A DNA stretch of 64,000 nt from Planctomycetota bacterium (GCA_020849795.1 JADZFR010000019.1:1-64000), one strand, 5' to 3'. Positions 7,568-16,051 are shown, counted from the stretch's first letter. The notes: generated by a model from the letters alone, not told the origin. Numbers and translations are program-made.

Positions 7568-8992
7568 CTAGGCGCGTGCGTTTCCTACGCGCATCGTCGG
7601 CTGCTGCGTGAATTCTTCTCTTTTAGCACCCTTGGTTGCAAACACTTTGGTGAACAAGTTCGCGCAGAACATGGCTTCCTCAAGGCTCGCCGCGTCGGGC
7701 AGGAAGTCTTTGGCGCGGCCGGTGTAGTGCACCTGCGCAACCTGAATTGAGTGACCTAACTGCTGCGCGGTTTCATGTTCACTGCCGCGTCCGTAGAGGC
7801 TGCTACACACCGAGTAAGTCCCGCAGGTTGCGCGCAGCCGATGCCACGTGAACACCGGCGCAGAGTAACCCTCGTCCTTGTCGGTGGAAACCAGCCTTGC
7901 GCGGGCGATGCGGGCGATGGCAAACGTCAGGTGCGGGAACACGCGGCCCTTGCCTCCGGCTGCAAGCTTTTGCTGCTTCAACCAGGCCCACAACGTCGGC
8001 AGCTTGTCCAAATACACCGTGCGCTCGGTCATCGTCTTTGTGCGGCGTGCGGCCAAGTGAATCTCGCCCGCGACGGCGTCCACTTCCTCGAAAGTCAGGT
8101 CGCACAACTCGTGAAAGCGCATGCCAGTCAACACACACGCGGCCGTGAACGGCGCGATCTCCGGGTGGCCATCGGCGTCTTGACGCTGCGCGGCCTCCAG
8201 CAACGCCTTGACCTGTGCCACGTCGAGGTACCGGCGTTTGGAGCGTTCGCGCTTCACGAATTTCAGGCTGTCCACGATGTCATCGCTGGTCAGCGCCGGC
8301 GCGAGCCCTTGTCGGCGCAGTTGCGTCAGCACCACGCGCAGACTGTTCAGGCACTTGTTGGTTTGGGCCGGCGACCGCCTGCCCTTGCCCTCCACTCTCT
8401 TGCCCTTTCCGACTGGTCCTTTGGCAGGCGTGTACGCCTTCTGGCTCACGAACCACTCGCGGTACATTGCCAGCAACGGCGGCGTCACTGTCTCGATGTA
8501 GACCACGGCGTTCTTGGCGCACCAGGTCTCAAACGGTTTGGTGCCTTGCTGGTAGGCAACCAGTGTTGCGGGCTGAAGCTCAGCGTTCTTGTTTTTGTAG
8601 TAGGCCTTGAACGCTTCGGGGACGAGCGTCTCGCTGGTAACTTTTTCGCCGGCTGCAATCGCGGCGGCCTCGGCACGTATGTTGTTTGCTTTGGCCTTGC
8701 ACCATGTCTCGCGCGCCTTGTCCGACCTCAGGCCGTGCTTGTCGAGACTCTCTTCCTCGCGCACATACACGCTGTGCATGCGCGGCCGGCCGGAGCGTTT
8801 GTCGAGCACCGGCTCGCCATTGTCGTCGAGCATCGGCACGGTGCGTGTGAACTTGGGGTCGTTCCAGCGGGCGAAGTATCGCGGCCCTTGACTCGTCAAG
8901 CGCATCACGATCTGCACGCCGGGGTGCTTGCTTTCGCCGCGCTTGGTGCGCTCACCCAAACTCACTTCATCTTCGATCACTGACCCAGGCAC
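7568..8992 (-). CDS. int: Tyrosine recombinase / integrase
   Basis: A 474-residue site-specific recombinase. The SAM-like core-binding domain covers about 120-245 (TLVAYQQGTKPFETWC). The catalytic domain carries the expected residues: Arg292 in TGMRFHEL, Lys319 in RRTKTM, His384 and Arg387 in WHRLRATC, His414 in LGHS and the nucleophile Tyr423 in VHYTGRA. The N-terminal 80 residues resemble arm-binding domains. All catalytic positions are intact, so it is probably active. It starts 174 bp from the truncated tRNA, with a palindrome and direct repeats in between, as expected for int next to its attachment site. Confidence 0.95.
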   Translation of the reverse strand: MPGSVIEDEVSLGERTKRGESKHPGVQIVMRLTSQGPRYFARWNDPKFTRTVPMLDDNGEPVLDKRSGRPRMHSVYVREEESLDKHGLRSDKARETWCKAKANNIRAEAAAIAAGEKVTSETLVPEAFKAYYKNKNAELQPATLVAYQQGTKPFETWCAKNAVVYIETVTPPLLAMYREWFVSQKAYTPAKGPVGKGKRVEGKGRRSPAQTNKCLNSLRVVLTQLRRQGLAPALTSDDIVDSLKFVKRERSKRRYLDVAQVKALLEAAQRQDADGHPEIAPFTAACVLTGMRFHELCDLTFEEVDAVAGEIHLAARRTKTMTERTVYLDKLPTLWAWLKQQKLAAGGKGRVFPHLTFAIARIARARLVSTDKDEGYSAPVFTWHRLRATCGTYSVCSSLYGRGSEHETAQQLGHSIQVAQVHYTGRAKDFLPDAASLEEAMFCANLFTKVFATKGAKREEFTQQPTMRVGNARA

Positions 8993-9099
8993 AAGCCGTC
9001 CCCTGTTTTGGCACTCACCTTATAACTCACCCAATAATTGACTTTCGGTGACTTTCCACGTCCTAGTTTACAAGCCGGTCAAGCAGCCGCAAACCCTTA

Positions 9100-9146
9100 T
9101 TGGAAGCGGCTTCCAAGGACATTGAGGGACATTAGAGGACAATCAG
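9100..9146. repeat. 17-bp palindrome plus three direct decamers near the attachment site
   Basis: TTGGAAGC-G-GCTTCCAA at 9100-9116 is a perfect inverted repeat. It is followed directly by three imperfect tandem decamers at 9117-9146 (GGACATTGAG, GGACATTAGA, GGACAATCAG). The position between int and the tRNA half suits integrase or excisionase arm sites or an int operator; that role is inferred. Confidence 0.6.
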
Positions 9147-9165
9147 CAGGAAGGCAAATTTAGCC

Positions 9166-9203
9166 TTATGAGTCCCCTGCTCTAACCGTTGAGCTACAGG
9201 CCC
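9166..9203 (-). pseudogene. 5' half of a tRNA(CAT) gene, broken in the anticodon loop
   Basis: The minus strand reads a normal tRNA 5' half: acceptor GGGCCTG, TA, D-arm GCTC-AACGGTTA-GAGC, A, stem GGGGA and loop CTCATAA with anticodon CAT (elongator Met or Ile2). The 3' stem TCCCC, variable loop, T-arm and acceptor strand are missing; the sequence continues with an unrelated AAGGC-7 nt-GCCTT hairpin. The break at the anticodon loop is a usual crossover point for tyrosine recombinases, so this marks the right end of the element. Confidence 0.75.
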
Positions 9204-9477
9204 ACAGCAACGTATTTCAAGCGGTTTCTTGGCGGGTCGGCTGGGCTTGCACGAACTCATAGGTCAGTCAATGCGCCAACCACTCGGCATCGAAACCGGG
9301 GACATTGATGCCCCCTTATCACCCTAAACGGCTTGGCGTTTCGCGTCCACTGGCCAGCTTGAGTACGAAATGGCTGCGCTGGCTTCGGGCGACGGCCCGC
9401 ACGGCTGCCGACGAGCGCGACAACTTCACGCGACATGGGTTCAGCGATTCGTGCGACATGCCCTGGAGGGGCTTGAT

Positions 9478-11025
9478 TCAATTTCCGTCGGCTGCTGCCC
9501 CACGGCGCTTTGGGCGTATGGCCAGCAGGCTTGCGCACAGGGCTAGAATAGCGGTGCAGAGCCAACCGCTGGGCGCGCCCGATGAGCACCCGCTGTCGCC
9601 GTCGCTGTCGCCTCCGTCGCCGCCTCCCCCACCGCCTGGAGGGCCCGTCCAACCTGTCGGGTGCCACTCGTAGGCGCCAACGTCAGCCACGCCGTTATAC
9701 GGGCGGCCGATCTTGTCTGCATCCAGGCTTGGCATGAGCGTGTTGCTGCCGGTGTCCACGGCTGCGCAGGTCGGCAGGAGGCGCATGTCATAGGCCGCAG
9801 GGTTCACGAAGAACAACGTCGGGTCGGTGACCAGGATGTTGTGGTCGGAAGCAATGTTCGTTTGGCCCGCGGGCACACTGATCGTGTTGGAAAGGTTGTT
9901 GCGAATGACGCAATCCGCGCTGGGCGTGCCGTCCTTGTGAAACCCGATCTGGATCCAGGATGGCCCCGGCGTGCCGGTGTAAAGGTCAATCACCGTGTTG
10001 TTCACGATCCGGCAATTGCGAGCACCGAGCAGCGTGATGCCGTGCCAATGGTCGGTGATCACGACATTGTTCTCGATCACCCAGTCATCGAACCACCCGT
10101 CGAAGCAACCGACACCCTGCATGGTTGTGCGCATCGGGTGGCTGGGATTTTCGTGATTGATAAAGATGTTGCCGCGCAGCACCACACCCACCACGCTGCC
10201 GGTGCCCACGCCTCCCGGTCCGACTGACCAGCTTTGGAAACCGTCGTCGTGGTGGCCGTCGCCCACATCAATCGCGTTCTTGATGACGTTGTACTCGTAC
10301 ACGCCATAGTTGCCCAAGCCGCGAATGCCGTCGCCGGAAAACCCGTCAATCACGTTGTCGTGCACGTGGTTGTCGGCCCCGCTGCACGCGATTGCATAGC
10401 GGGTGTTGCGCACGGTGTTGTTTGCGAGCTCGGTGTCATCCGAGCGCACGTCGAATGCGGTGCCGGCATTGTCGATCCAATCCTGCGCATTCCAGGTGCT
10501 GGAATCGTCGCCGCAAAAGACGTCGCAGTTGCGCACGACAAGGTCCGAAGCCGGCCCCCAGAACCCGTCGTTGCGCAGCGTAATGATGGTCTGGTTGACG
10601 AAAACGGGTGCATGGGCCGTGCTGATCGACAGCCCGTCCAGTACCCAGTTCTGCGCGCCGATGATGCTGACGCGACTGAGCTGCGGCGTATGCCCGGCTT
10701 GCGCGCGAATCGTGATGGGTTGCGCGTTGTAGTAACCGTTCAGCACCAGTTGGCCGTGATATCCGGCGCGAAGCCATATGGTGTCGCCTGCGCTCACGGG
10801 TGCGCCGGCGTTCTTGGACTGCAGGGTGGCGCCCGCGGTGTAGGGGTGGGCGTTCCAGTCTTGCGACTCGATCAGGTTGTCGGTCACGACTTGCTGCAGC
10901 GTCAGCCACGGGTTAGCCGCGCTGCCATTGCCACCCGCGCTTCCGTTGGCGGGGTCGACATAGAAGTCAGCGGCGAACAATGCGCCCGCAAAGACTGCCG
11001 CGAACAGCAACAGACAGGTGCGCAT
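9478..11025 (-). CDS. Secreted parallel beta-helix protein with C-terminal Cys-Ser/TM/Arg tag
   Basis: A 515-residue exported protein. A signal peptide covers 1-18 (LLLFAAVFAGALFAADF). Residues about 20-445 form a right-handed parallel beta-helix of the pectate-lyase/NosD-like type (FYVDPANGS start, repeated NN/RNN turns such as LANNTVRNTR, VIENNVVITD, RIVNNTVIDL), ending in a choice-of-anchor-Q-like DVGAYEW. A Gly/Asp linker (463-479) leads to GCSS at 479-482, a membrane helix and KRR. The helix face may bind or cleave polysaccharide, but no catalytic set is evident. It lies 12 nt downstream of a paralogue and the two are probably cotranscribed. Confidence 0.85.
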   Translation of the reverse strand: MRTCLLLFAAVFAGALFAADFYVDPANGSAGGNGSAANPWLTLQQVVTDNLIESQDWNAHPYTAGATLQSKNAGAPVSAGDTIWLRAGYHGQLVLNGYYNAQPITIRAQAGHTPQLSRVSIIGAQNWVLDGLSISTAHAPVFVNQTIITLRNDGFWGPASDLVVRNCDVFCGDDSSTWNAQDWIDNAGTAFDVRSDDTELANNTVRNTRYAIACSGADNHVHDNVIDGFSGDGIRGLGNYGVYEYNVIKNAIDVGDGHHDDGFQSWSVGPGGVGTGSVVGVVLRGNIFINHENPSHPMRTTMQGVGCFDGWFDDWVIENNVVITDHWHGITLLGARNCRIVNNTVIDLYTGTPGPSWIQIGFHKDGTPSADCVIRNNLSNTISVPAGQTNIASDHNILVTDPTLFFVNPAAYDMRLLPTCAAVDTGSNTLMPSLDADKIGRPYNGVADVGAYEWHPTGWTGPPGGGGGGDGGDSDGDSGCSSGAPSGWLCTAILALCASLLAIRPKRRGAAADGN

Positions 11026-11037
11026 GGACCCTCCGGT

Positions 11038-12666
11038 TCAACCGCCGTCACTGCTGATGCCCTGCAATGCCGCCTCCAGCCGCTTGACCAGCGCCTTGGC
11101 GTTGCCGGGTTTGCCGCTCCAGACTTCTTTGCCGTCCGGCCCCAGAATCACAATCTGCGGCGCCTTGCTGCCGATGCCATACAGCTTGCGCACCTCGCGC
11201 GGCAGCTCGTCTCCAAGCTGAATCCCGATTGTCGTGCACTGATCGAGCAGCTTGCCCACCTCTTCATCGTCCAGCACTTCGCGTTCGAATTGCCTGCATG
11301 CATCCGTCCCGCGGGCATCCTTGTCGTCGCGTGTGAACACGAACAGCACGATCGGCTTGCCCTTGCCCAGCGCCGCGGCAATGGTGTCAATTTCCGGCCC
11401 GCTCTCGCCATCGACTACCTTGCCCTCTGCCCAGCGAAACTTCTCCAACCCCAGCCGCCGGAAGCCGGCCACCGGGTGAAGTTTGCCGTGTTTTTCGTCG
11501 ATCACTGCCAGCAACTCGGCCTGGCGTTTCTGGTGGACTGCGGGCGTAACGGTCTGGTTGTTTTCTGCGACGACTTCCTTGTCGTTGCTGAGCTTGAACG
11601 TGTACGCGTAATTGCCTTTGACCTGGTTGCCCTTCACCGGCCCGGTGTCTTTGCTGCCGAGCTCAACCCAGGGCCGCAGCTTCTCTTCTGTCCACTGGGT
11701 GTACGCGACGTTGTTCAGAATCTTGCAACCCTGCGCGTCGTAGAGCGAGACGCCGTGCCAGTGACTGGTGTTGATCACGTTGCCCTCGACCACAAAGTCG
11801 ATCAGCGGGCCGTCAAAGAAGCCGATGCCCTGCATGGTTGCCTTGTGGGGCTGGTCTTCGTTTTCGCGCATCACGATCAGGTTCTCGCGGATCGTCACAT
11901 TGCGCACGGTGCCGGTGCCCTTGTTGAACAGAAAGCACTGGATGGCGTCGTCGTGGTTCTTGTCGCCGTCTTTGTCGTCCACATAGATATTGCGGATCAC
12001 GTTGTGCTGCACGACCTGGCCGTCCCGTGTCACGCGAATGCCGTCGGCCGAAAAGTGCGACACCACGTTGCCCTCGCACAGCGAGTTCTCGGCACACAGG
12101 TTGATCGCAAAGCGTGTGTTCAGCACGTAGTTGTTGCGAAACACATGGCCCGTGCCGTGGCGCCCCATGGTCATGCCCGAGTTGGCTTTCATCCAATCGG
12201 AAGCTGTCCACTTCGACGCATCCAACGTTGAGTACACAAAGCAATCTTCAACGATGATCTCGCCCGAGGCACCACCGTCGGCCACTTTCACCATCACGCC
12301 TTCGTACGGTTGCTTGGCAAACGAAGCACTGATCACGAGGCCCTTGATGCGCCACTTCGAGCCTTGCGTGATCTCCAGGTAGCTGAGCTGCGGTTTGCAG
12401 CCCTCGTCGGCTGCGATGGTGACAAATTCGGCATTGTCGCCGCTGAAGACGGCGCGGCCGTGGTCGCCGTCCCTGAGCAGGACGGTGTCACCGGACTTCA
12501 CGCGGCCGCCTGCCATCACCTCTTCGAGAGTGCGCCAGGGCGTGGCCTTGGAGCCGTTGTTTGAGGATTTGCCCTGTGCCGGGTCAACGAAGTACGTCTC
12601 GGCCGACGCAGTCGCCGCAAACAACAGCGCCGCCAGCACAACACCAACCGCCGCACGGTAGTGCAT
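11038..12666 (-). CDS. Secreted parallel beta-helix protein fused to a thioredoxin-like domain
   Basis: A 542-residue exported protein. ATG 12666 has TTGAGGG 8 nt upstream; the signal peptide follows (VGVVLAALLFAATASA). Residues about 25-345 are a beta-helix closely related to the downstream gene (TYFVDPAQGK, HDDAIQCF, TMQGIGFFDG and SHWHGVSL match its counterparts). Residues about 435-535 read as a thioredoxin fold (KPIVLFVFTRDDKDARGTDA, KAPQIVILGPDGKEVWSG) in which the CxxC is replaced by RGTDAC, so redox activity is unlikely. Unlike its partner it has no C-terminal membrane tag. The role of the pair is unknown. Confidence 0.85.
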   Translation of the reverse strand: MHYRAAVGVVLAALLFAATASAETYFVDPAQGKSSNNGSKATPWRTLEEVMAGGRVKSGDTVLLRDGDHGRAVFSGDNAEFVTIAADEGCKPQLSYLEITQGSKWRIKGLVISASFAKQPYEGVMVKVADGGASGEIIVEDCFVYSTLDASKWTASDWMKANSGMTMGRHGTGHVFRNNYVLNTRFAINLCAENSLCEGNVVSHFSADGIRVTRDGQVVQHNVIRNIYVDDKDGDKNHDDAIQCFLFNKGTGTVRNVTIRENLIVMRENEDQPHKATMQGIGFFDGPLIDFVVEGNVINTSHWHGVSLYDAQGCKILNNVAYTQWTEEKLRPWVELGSKDTGPVKGNQVKGNYAYTFKLSNDKEVVAENNQTVTPAVHQKRQAELLAVIDEKHGKLHPVAGFRRLGLEKFRWAEGKVVDGESGPEIDTIAAALGKGKPIVLFVFTRDDKDARGTDACRQFEREVLDDEEVGKLLDQCTTIGIQLGDELPREVRKLYGIGSKAPQIVILGPDGKEVWSGKPGNAKALVKRLEAALQGISSDGG

Positions 12667-12802
12667 GACAGTGCCCTCAAGGGTTCGATGAGCCTGAGTG
12701 TACGTACAATGTGGCAGCCAGTTCAATCAATTCCGGCGCGCAGCCATCATCAACAAAGCAGTGGCACAACCGGTGAGGGTCGCGCCACTGCTGAAGAATC
12801 GG

Positions 12803-12877
12803 TGGAGGTGGCGGCGGGAGTCGAACCCGCGTATGACGGTTTTGCAAACCGTTGCCTAACCACTTGGCTACGCCACC
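12803..12877 (-). tRNA. tRNA-Cys (GCA)
   Basis: Cloverleaf on the minus strand: acceptor GGTGGCG pairs with CGCCACC, D-arm GCC...GGC, anticodon stem ACGGT with loop TTGCAAA (anticodon GCA), T-arm CGGGTTCGACTCCCG. The 3' CCA is encoded. Confidence 0.95.
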
Positions 12878-12919
12878 GGCTGATCAGGCGGCGGCGCTGT
12901 TGCGCCGCCGCCCTTGTCT

Positions 12920-12994
12920 GGTGACCCCTACGGGATTCGAACCCGTATCGCTGCCTTGAAAGGGCAGTATCCTAACCATTAGATGAAGGGGCCC
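12920..12994 (-). tRNA. tRNA-Glu (TTC)
   Basis: Cloverleaf on the minus strand: acceptor GGCCCCT pairs with AGGGGTC (one G-U), anticodon stem CTGCC/GGCAG with loop CTTTCAA (anticodon TTC), T-arm ACGGGTTCGAATCCCGT. The 3' CCA is encoded. It lies 42 nt upstream of tRNA-Cys, so both may be in one transcript. Confidence 0.95.
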
Positions 12995-13059
12995 TGTTTT
13001 CAAACACGCGCCGCGGGCACTTCTGCCGCGCTGCGAGAGGCGCAATCAATACAACACGC

Positions 13060-13773
13060 TCAGCCGTCCTTCAACCCCGGGTCACCCAGGTCAAACGCCG
13101 GCTCCTCCCCTTTCTCAACGCGCGCGAGATTCAGGCGCAGCATCTCTGACTTCGGGCGCCGCTCCAGTGCCCGTTGAAGCACCTTGCGCGCCGCGCTCTG
13201 GTGCCCCGCACGAAACAGCGCCAACGTCAGCGCGATCGTCGCCGAGAGATCATTCGGATGCCTTGCCACGAGCTTGCGCAGCGCCTCGGCTGCGCTTTCG
13301 TTCAAGCCGCGCGCCATCTGCAGGACGCCGATTGCGCGCAATGCCGGCGGAAAATCGCCGCAGCGTCGATACAGCACCAGTGCCTCGCGCTCGCGCCCCA
13401 TGCCCTCATTCGCCACGCCCAGCGCAAACAGCACCGGCTGCGGCGCCATGCGGTATTCAAGGAATCCGGAAAGCTCAAGCAGGCTTACCTGGGCCGTGGG
13501 CAGGTCGTCGCGCTTGAGGGCCAACGCCGCTTCGCGCCACAGGCGACGCATGCGGCGCCGGCGCGCAATCCAGAACACAAGAAACGCGCCCTCGAAAATC
13601 GCGAGCAGCACCGCGCCAACCAGCACTGCGGTTGCCCGTGTGCTGCCGGGTTCCGAGCTCCACCAGGCCGTGCCCGCAAACGCCAACATGTACCCCACGC
13701 CGCCCGCCACAAGCCCGTGGGCAAGGTGCAGAACGCCGGGAAGCCAGATGGGCGGTTTCGGCAGGGGCTTCAC
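13060..13773 (-). CDS. Membrane-anchored TPR protein
   Basis: A 237-residue protein. Two membrane helices (about 11-38 and 47-70) are followed by a basic stop-transfer ARRRRMRR and a cytoplasmic helical-repeat domain (85-225) with TPR-like pairs (LFALGVANEGMGREREALVL, IALTLALFRAGHQSAARKVL). It probably serves as a scaffold or assembly factor at the inner membrane; no partner is evident. It runs in the same direction as the zinc-ribbon gene upstream, 48 nt away. Confidence 0.75.
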   Translation of the reverse strand: MKPLPKPPIWLPGVLHLAHGLVAGGVGYMLAFAGTAWWSSEPGSTRATAVLVGAVLLAIFEGAFLVFWIARRRRMRRLWREAALALKRDDLPTAQVSLLELSGFLEYRMAPQPVLFALGVANEGMGREREALVLYRRCGDFPPALRAIGVLQMARGLNESAAEALRKLVARHPNDLSATIALTLALFRAGHQSAARKVLQRALERRPKSEMLRLNLARVEKGEEPAFDLGDPGLKDG

Positions 13774-13821
13774 GACACCTCACGCGGGGGACCTGTGTTA
13801 ACGGGTTCAGCGGCTTGACGT

Positions 13822-14988
13822 TCAGCGTTGCCCGGTACGCAGCCGGAATGCTTCCTGAATACGCTTGGGCAAACCCTCTCCGCCCGCATCTATCAACGAC
13901 TGCATCGGCCGCGGGACCCCCTCGCCGACCCAGAACAATTCGGCCAGTACGTTCGCTGCCGCCTTGCCGAGCGTCTCATCGTGGACAAGCGCGGAAAGTT
14001 CGTCCACGGCAACCTGTGTTGCCGGCTGGGACATATCGTTCGGTGGCCTGCCCATGGTTTCGAGGGCAGCCAGTTTTGCGGGCATGCAGCGCAAGCGGCG
14101 GACTTGGCGAATGCGCTGTTCCCAGTCCGGGATGTTTTCGGCGTGGCGGCACGGGCGCAGCGCCTTGGACAGCGGCTCAACCAGTTCCGGGTGCTCGGAA
14201 GCCATGTCATCCAGCAACTCAAGCATCGGCGCGCGTGGCTGCCGGAACCCCACGTCCAGCTCGTTGCGCAGGTGCCGCAGAATCCACTCTGCGACCTGGC
14301 CATGCACATAGGGCAGCCGATCGATCAAGATCTGGTTGCAAAGGTGGCGGTAGTCGGCTTCGCGCCCGATTGCGGTCTGCACGCCGATCAGCGCGTGCTT
14401 GGCGTAGTCGGTCAGGCCCTGCTCGCTTGCCCATTCGGCGATTTCGAGCAGCAGCTTCACGGTGCCGGCGTCGCCGAGACTGAGTGAAAACAGCAGCCCC
14501 TTGCTGCCGGGGTTGCTGAAGCCGAAGCGCTGCCCGGCGCGAATTGCCAGGTTTCGCAATGGCAGTTTGTTGCTGCAGATCAGCTTGCCAATCACGCCGC
14601 GCATGGCGTGGTCAAGCTCGTCGGGCGCGGTCAGCATGAACGAAACGTAGTGCGGTAACAGCCGCCCCATGGTCTCGTTGGCGTGGGGCCAGTTGTCCAG
14701 CGCATTGGCCATGGCGACTTGCTCGGCCAGTACGGTCCCGTTCAGGATGCCCCAGACCAGTGCCTCGGTGCCCCAGTGGCCGTAATCCTTGCTTGGGTCA
14801 ATGGGTGCCTTGGGCGGCGGTCCGTCGGGTAGTTCCGGCTCAAGTACGCGCAAGCGCCGGACGATCTTGCTTTCGGTGCCGCAGTAGCGGCAAAGAACGT
14901 GAACCTCCTGCGCCGCCAGCTCCAGCGCCGCGCCGCAGCCCGGGCAATGGGCGCGCTCAGCGGCATGGCGATGTTCAAGGTCAGGCAT
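13822..14988 (-). CDS. Zinc-ribbon and helical-repeat hypothetical protein
   Basis: A 388-residue cytoplasmic protein. Residues 15-36 form a four-Cys zinc ribbon (CPGC ... CRYC). The remainder (about 75-385) is all helical, HEAT-like (LKLLLEIAEWASEQGL-type helices, LVEPLSKALRPCRHAENIP) and of no recognised family. The start at 14988 is chosen because the longer frame runs back through the cobalamin riboswitch and btuF on the opposite strand. It is divergent from btuF, and the btu promoter must overlap its 5' end. Confidence 0.75.
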   Translation of the reverse strand: MPDLEHRHAAERAHCPGCGAALELAAQEVHVLCRYCGTESKIVRRLRVLEPELPDGPPPKAPIDPSKDYGHWGTEALVWGILNGTVLAEQVAMANALDNWPHANETMGRLLPHYVSFMLTAPDELDHAMRGVIGKLICSNKLPLRNLAIRAGQRFGFSNPGSKGLLFSLSLGDAGTVKLLLEIAEWASEQGLTDYAKHALIGVQTAIGREADYRHLCNQILIDRLPYVHGQVAEWILRHLRNELDVGFRQPRAPMLELLDDMASEHPELVEPLSKALRPCRHAENIPDWEQRIRQVRRLRCMPAKLAALETMGRPPNDMSQPATQVAVDELSALVHDETLGKAAANVLAELFWVGEGVPRPMQSLIDAGGEGLPKRIQEAFRLRTGQR

Positions 14989-15005
14989 ATGCGCATCATA
15001 GCGCA

Positions 15006-15140
15006 AGTTGGCCGCCGGCGCTAAACTGCCGGCCTCGCGCAGGAAACGGGTGAGAATCCCGGCGGCCCCGCCACTGTGAAAGCCAGACCTTGCACGAGAC
15101 TGCTTTGCCCAAGGCCCGAGGGAGGCTGAGGGGCGCGCGC
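15006..15140 (+). promoter_or_regulatory. Cobalamin (B12) riboswitch
   Basis: The conserved core is clear: AGGAAACGGGTGAGAATCCC (15041-15060), then GGCGGCCCCGCCACTGTGAA and the AAGCCAGACC box (about 15078-15088). The following GC-rich hairpin (GGGGCGCGCGCCC) overlaps the ribosome-binding site of btuF, which suggests control of translation initiation: with B12 bound, the site is sequestered. The outer limits are approximate. Confidence 0.92.
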
Positions 15141-15142
15141 CC

Positions 15143-16051
15143 ATGCTCGCGTCCCCTGCCGCGCGCATGCACAAGAACCCGCTGGTGATCGTGATGTTGC
15201 TGGCTGTGCTTGCGGGCGCGGGCGCGCTGGTGATTGCGATTGCCCTTGAACCGGGGCCTCGCGAGGCGCCGCCCACACAGACGCCGCGGATTGTCAGCCT
15301 GATGCCGCCGATCACTGAAACCCTGTACGAAATCGGTGCAGGCGAGTACCTGGTGGGCCGTAGCGAGTACTGCGTCTATCCGCCCGAGGCTGCATCGCTG
15401 CCAGCCTGCGGCACGGCGCTGATGCCGAACACCGAAGCGATTGTGCGACTTGCGCCGACGCTGATCATCGGCAACGACAGCAAAGCCACCGCGCGCGAGA
15501 AGTTGAGCGGCTTGGGCAACGCCGAGTTCGTGCCATGGCTGACCGCGGAAGAGGTGATTGCGGGCACGCGACGCCTCGGGGCCCTTACCGGCAAGGAAGC
15601 GGCAGCCAACAGGCTCGCCGATGAACTGGCGCAAGTGCTTCTGGTGCCTGAGCCGAAGGACGGCCCGCGCGTGCTGTTGGCGATGTCGCACACCCCCGGT
15701 CAGATGGCAGGAGTGACCTTCATGCGCCGCAACTCGCTGCACGGGCGCGTGCTGTATGCGGCGGGCGGGCGTAATGCCGTCGACCAGGACGTAAGCGGTG
15801 TGCCGACCCTGAGCATCGAAGAAGTGCTGGCGATCGACCCCGACATCGTCATTGTGCTGGCGTTCGCCCACGACCTCGGCGACGACGAGCGCGCGGGCAT
15901 TCTTGCGGACTGGCAGCGCCTGTCGCCATTGACGGCGGTGCAACAGGGTCGCGTGGGCCTGCTTGAGGGCCGACAACTTGTGCCGGCGGCGCGGCGCACG
16001 TTCACACTTGTCGACGCATTGCGCCAGGAGATTGCGCGCCTTGGCCGCTGA
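15143..16051 (+). CDS. btuF: Cobalamin ABC transporter substrate-binding protein
   Basis: A 302-residue periplasmic-binding protein of the helical-backbone (type III, BtuF/FhuD) class: PRIVSLMPPITETLYEIGAG, then YLVGRSEYCVYP near the N-terminal lobe, and SIEEVLAIDPDIVIVLAF in the C-terminal lobe. A hydrophobic segment (about 14-34) without a lipobox suggests an uncleaved anchor or a signal peptide. It delivers B12 or a related corrinoid to BtuCD. The riboswitch directly upstream supports a corrinoid rather than an iron-siderophore substrate. ATG 15143 follows a GAGGGG box; ATG 15167 is an alternative. Confidence 0.88.
   Translation: MLASPAARMHKNPLVIVMLLAVLAGAGALVIAIALEPGPREAPPTQTPRIVSLMPPITETLYEIGAGEYLVGRSEYCVYPPEAASLPACGTALMPNTEAIVRLAPTLIIGNDSKATAREKLSGLGNAEFVPWLTAEEVIAGTRRLGALTGKEAAANRLADELAQVLLVPEPKDGPRVLLAMSHTPGQMAGVTFMRRNSLHGRVLYAAGGRNAVDQDVSGVPTLSIEEVLAIDPDIVIVLAFAHDLGDDERAGILADWQRLSPLTAVQQGRVGLLEGRQLVPAARRTFTLVDALRQEIARLGR

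Larger units (their letters stand above)
1983..9166. mobile_element. Integrative element inserted in a tRNA(CAT) gene (left end not resolved)
   Basis: The region carries int, an excisionase-like HTH gene, a 457-residue unknown gene, an HGGxS protein and a five-gene operon with DnaA-C-like, DUF669-like and HTH products. Its right end is fixed by the tRNA half at 9166. The left coordinate given is only the last gene with element character; the matching tRNA 3' half was not found, so the element may extend past the left edge and include the RHS gene. No capsid, terminase, relaxase or type IV secretion gene is visible. Confidence 0.6.

Noticed and set aside
7775..8983. 402-codon plus-strand frame
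   Set aside because: Antisense to the integrase, whose catalytic residues are all in place.
9117..9146. Tandem decamers considered as a CRISPR remnant
   Set aside because: Repeats are 10 nt, contiguous and without spacers; no cas gene is in the window.
11038..11400. Thioredoxin domain as an active disulfide oxidoreductase
   Set aside because: The CxxC motif is replaced (RGTDAC), so only the fold is supported.
10234..12231. 665-codon plus-strand frame
   Set aside because: Antisense to the two beta-helix genes, which have signal peptides and recognisable repeats.
13822..15315. Longer 497-codon version of the zinc-ribbon gene
   Set aside because: The first 109 codons run antisense through the cobalamin riboswitch and the start of btuF.
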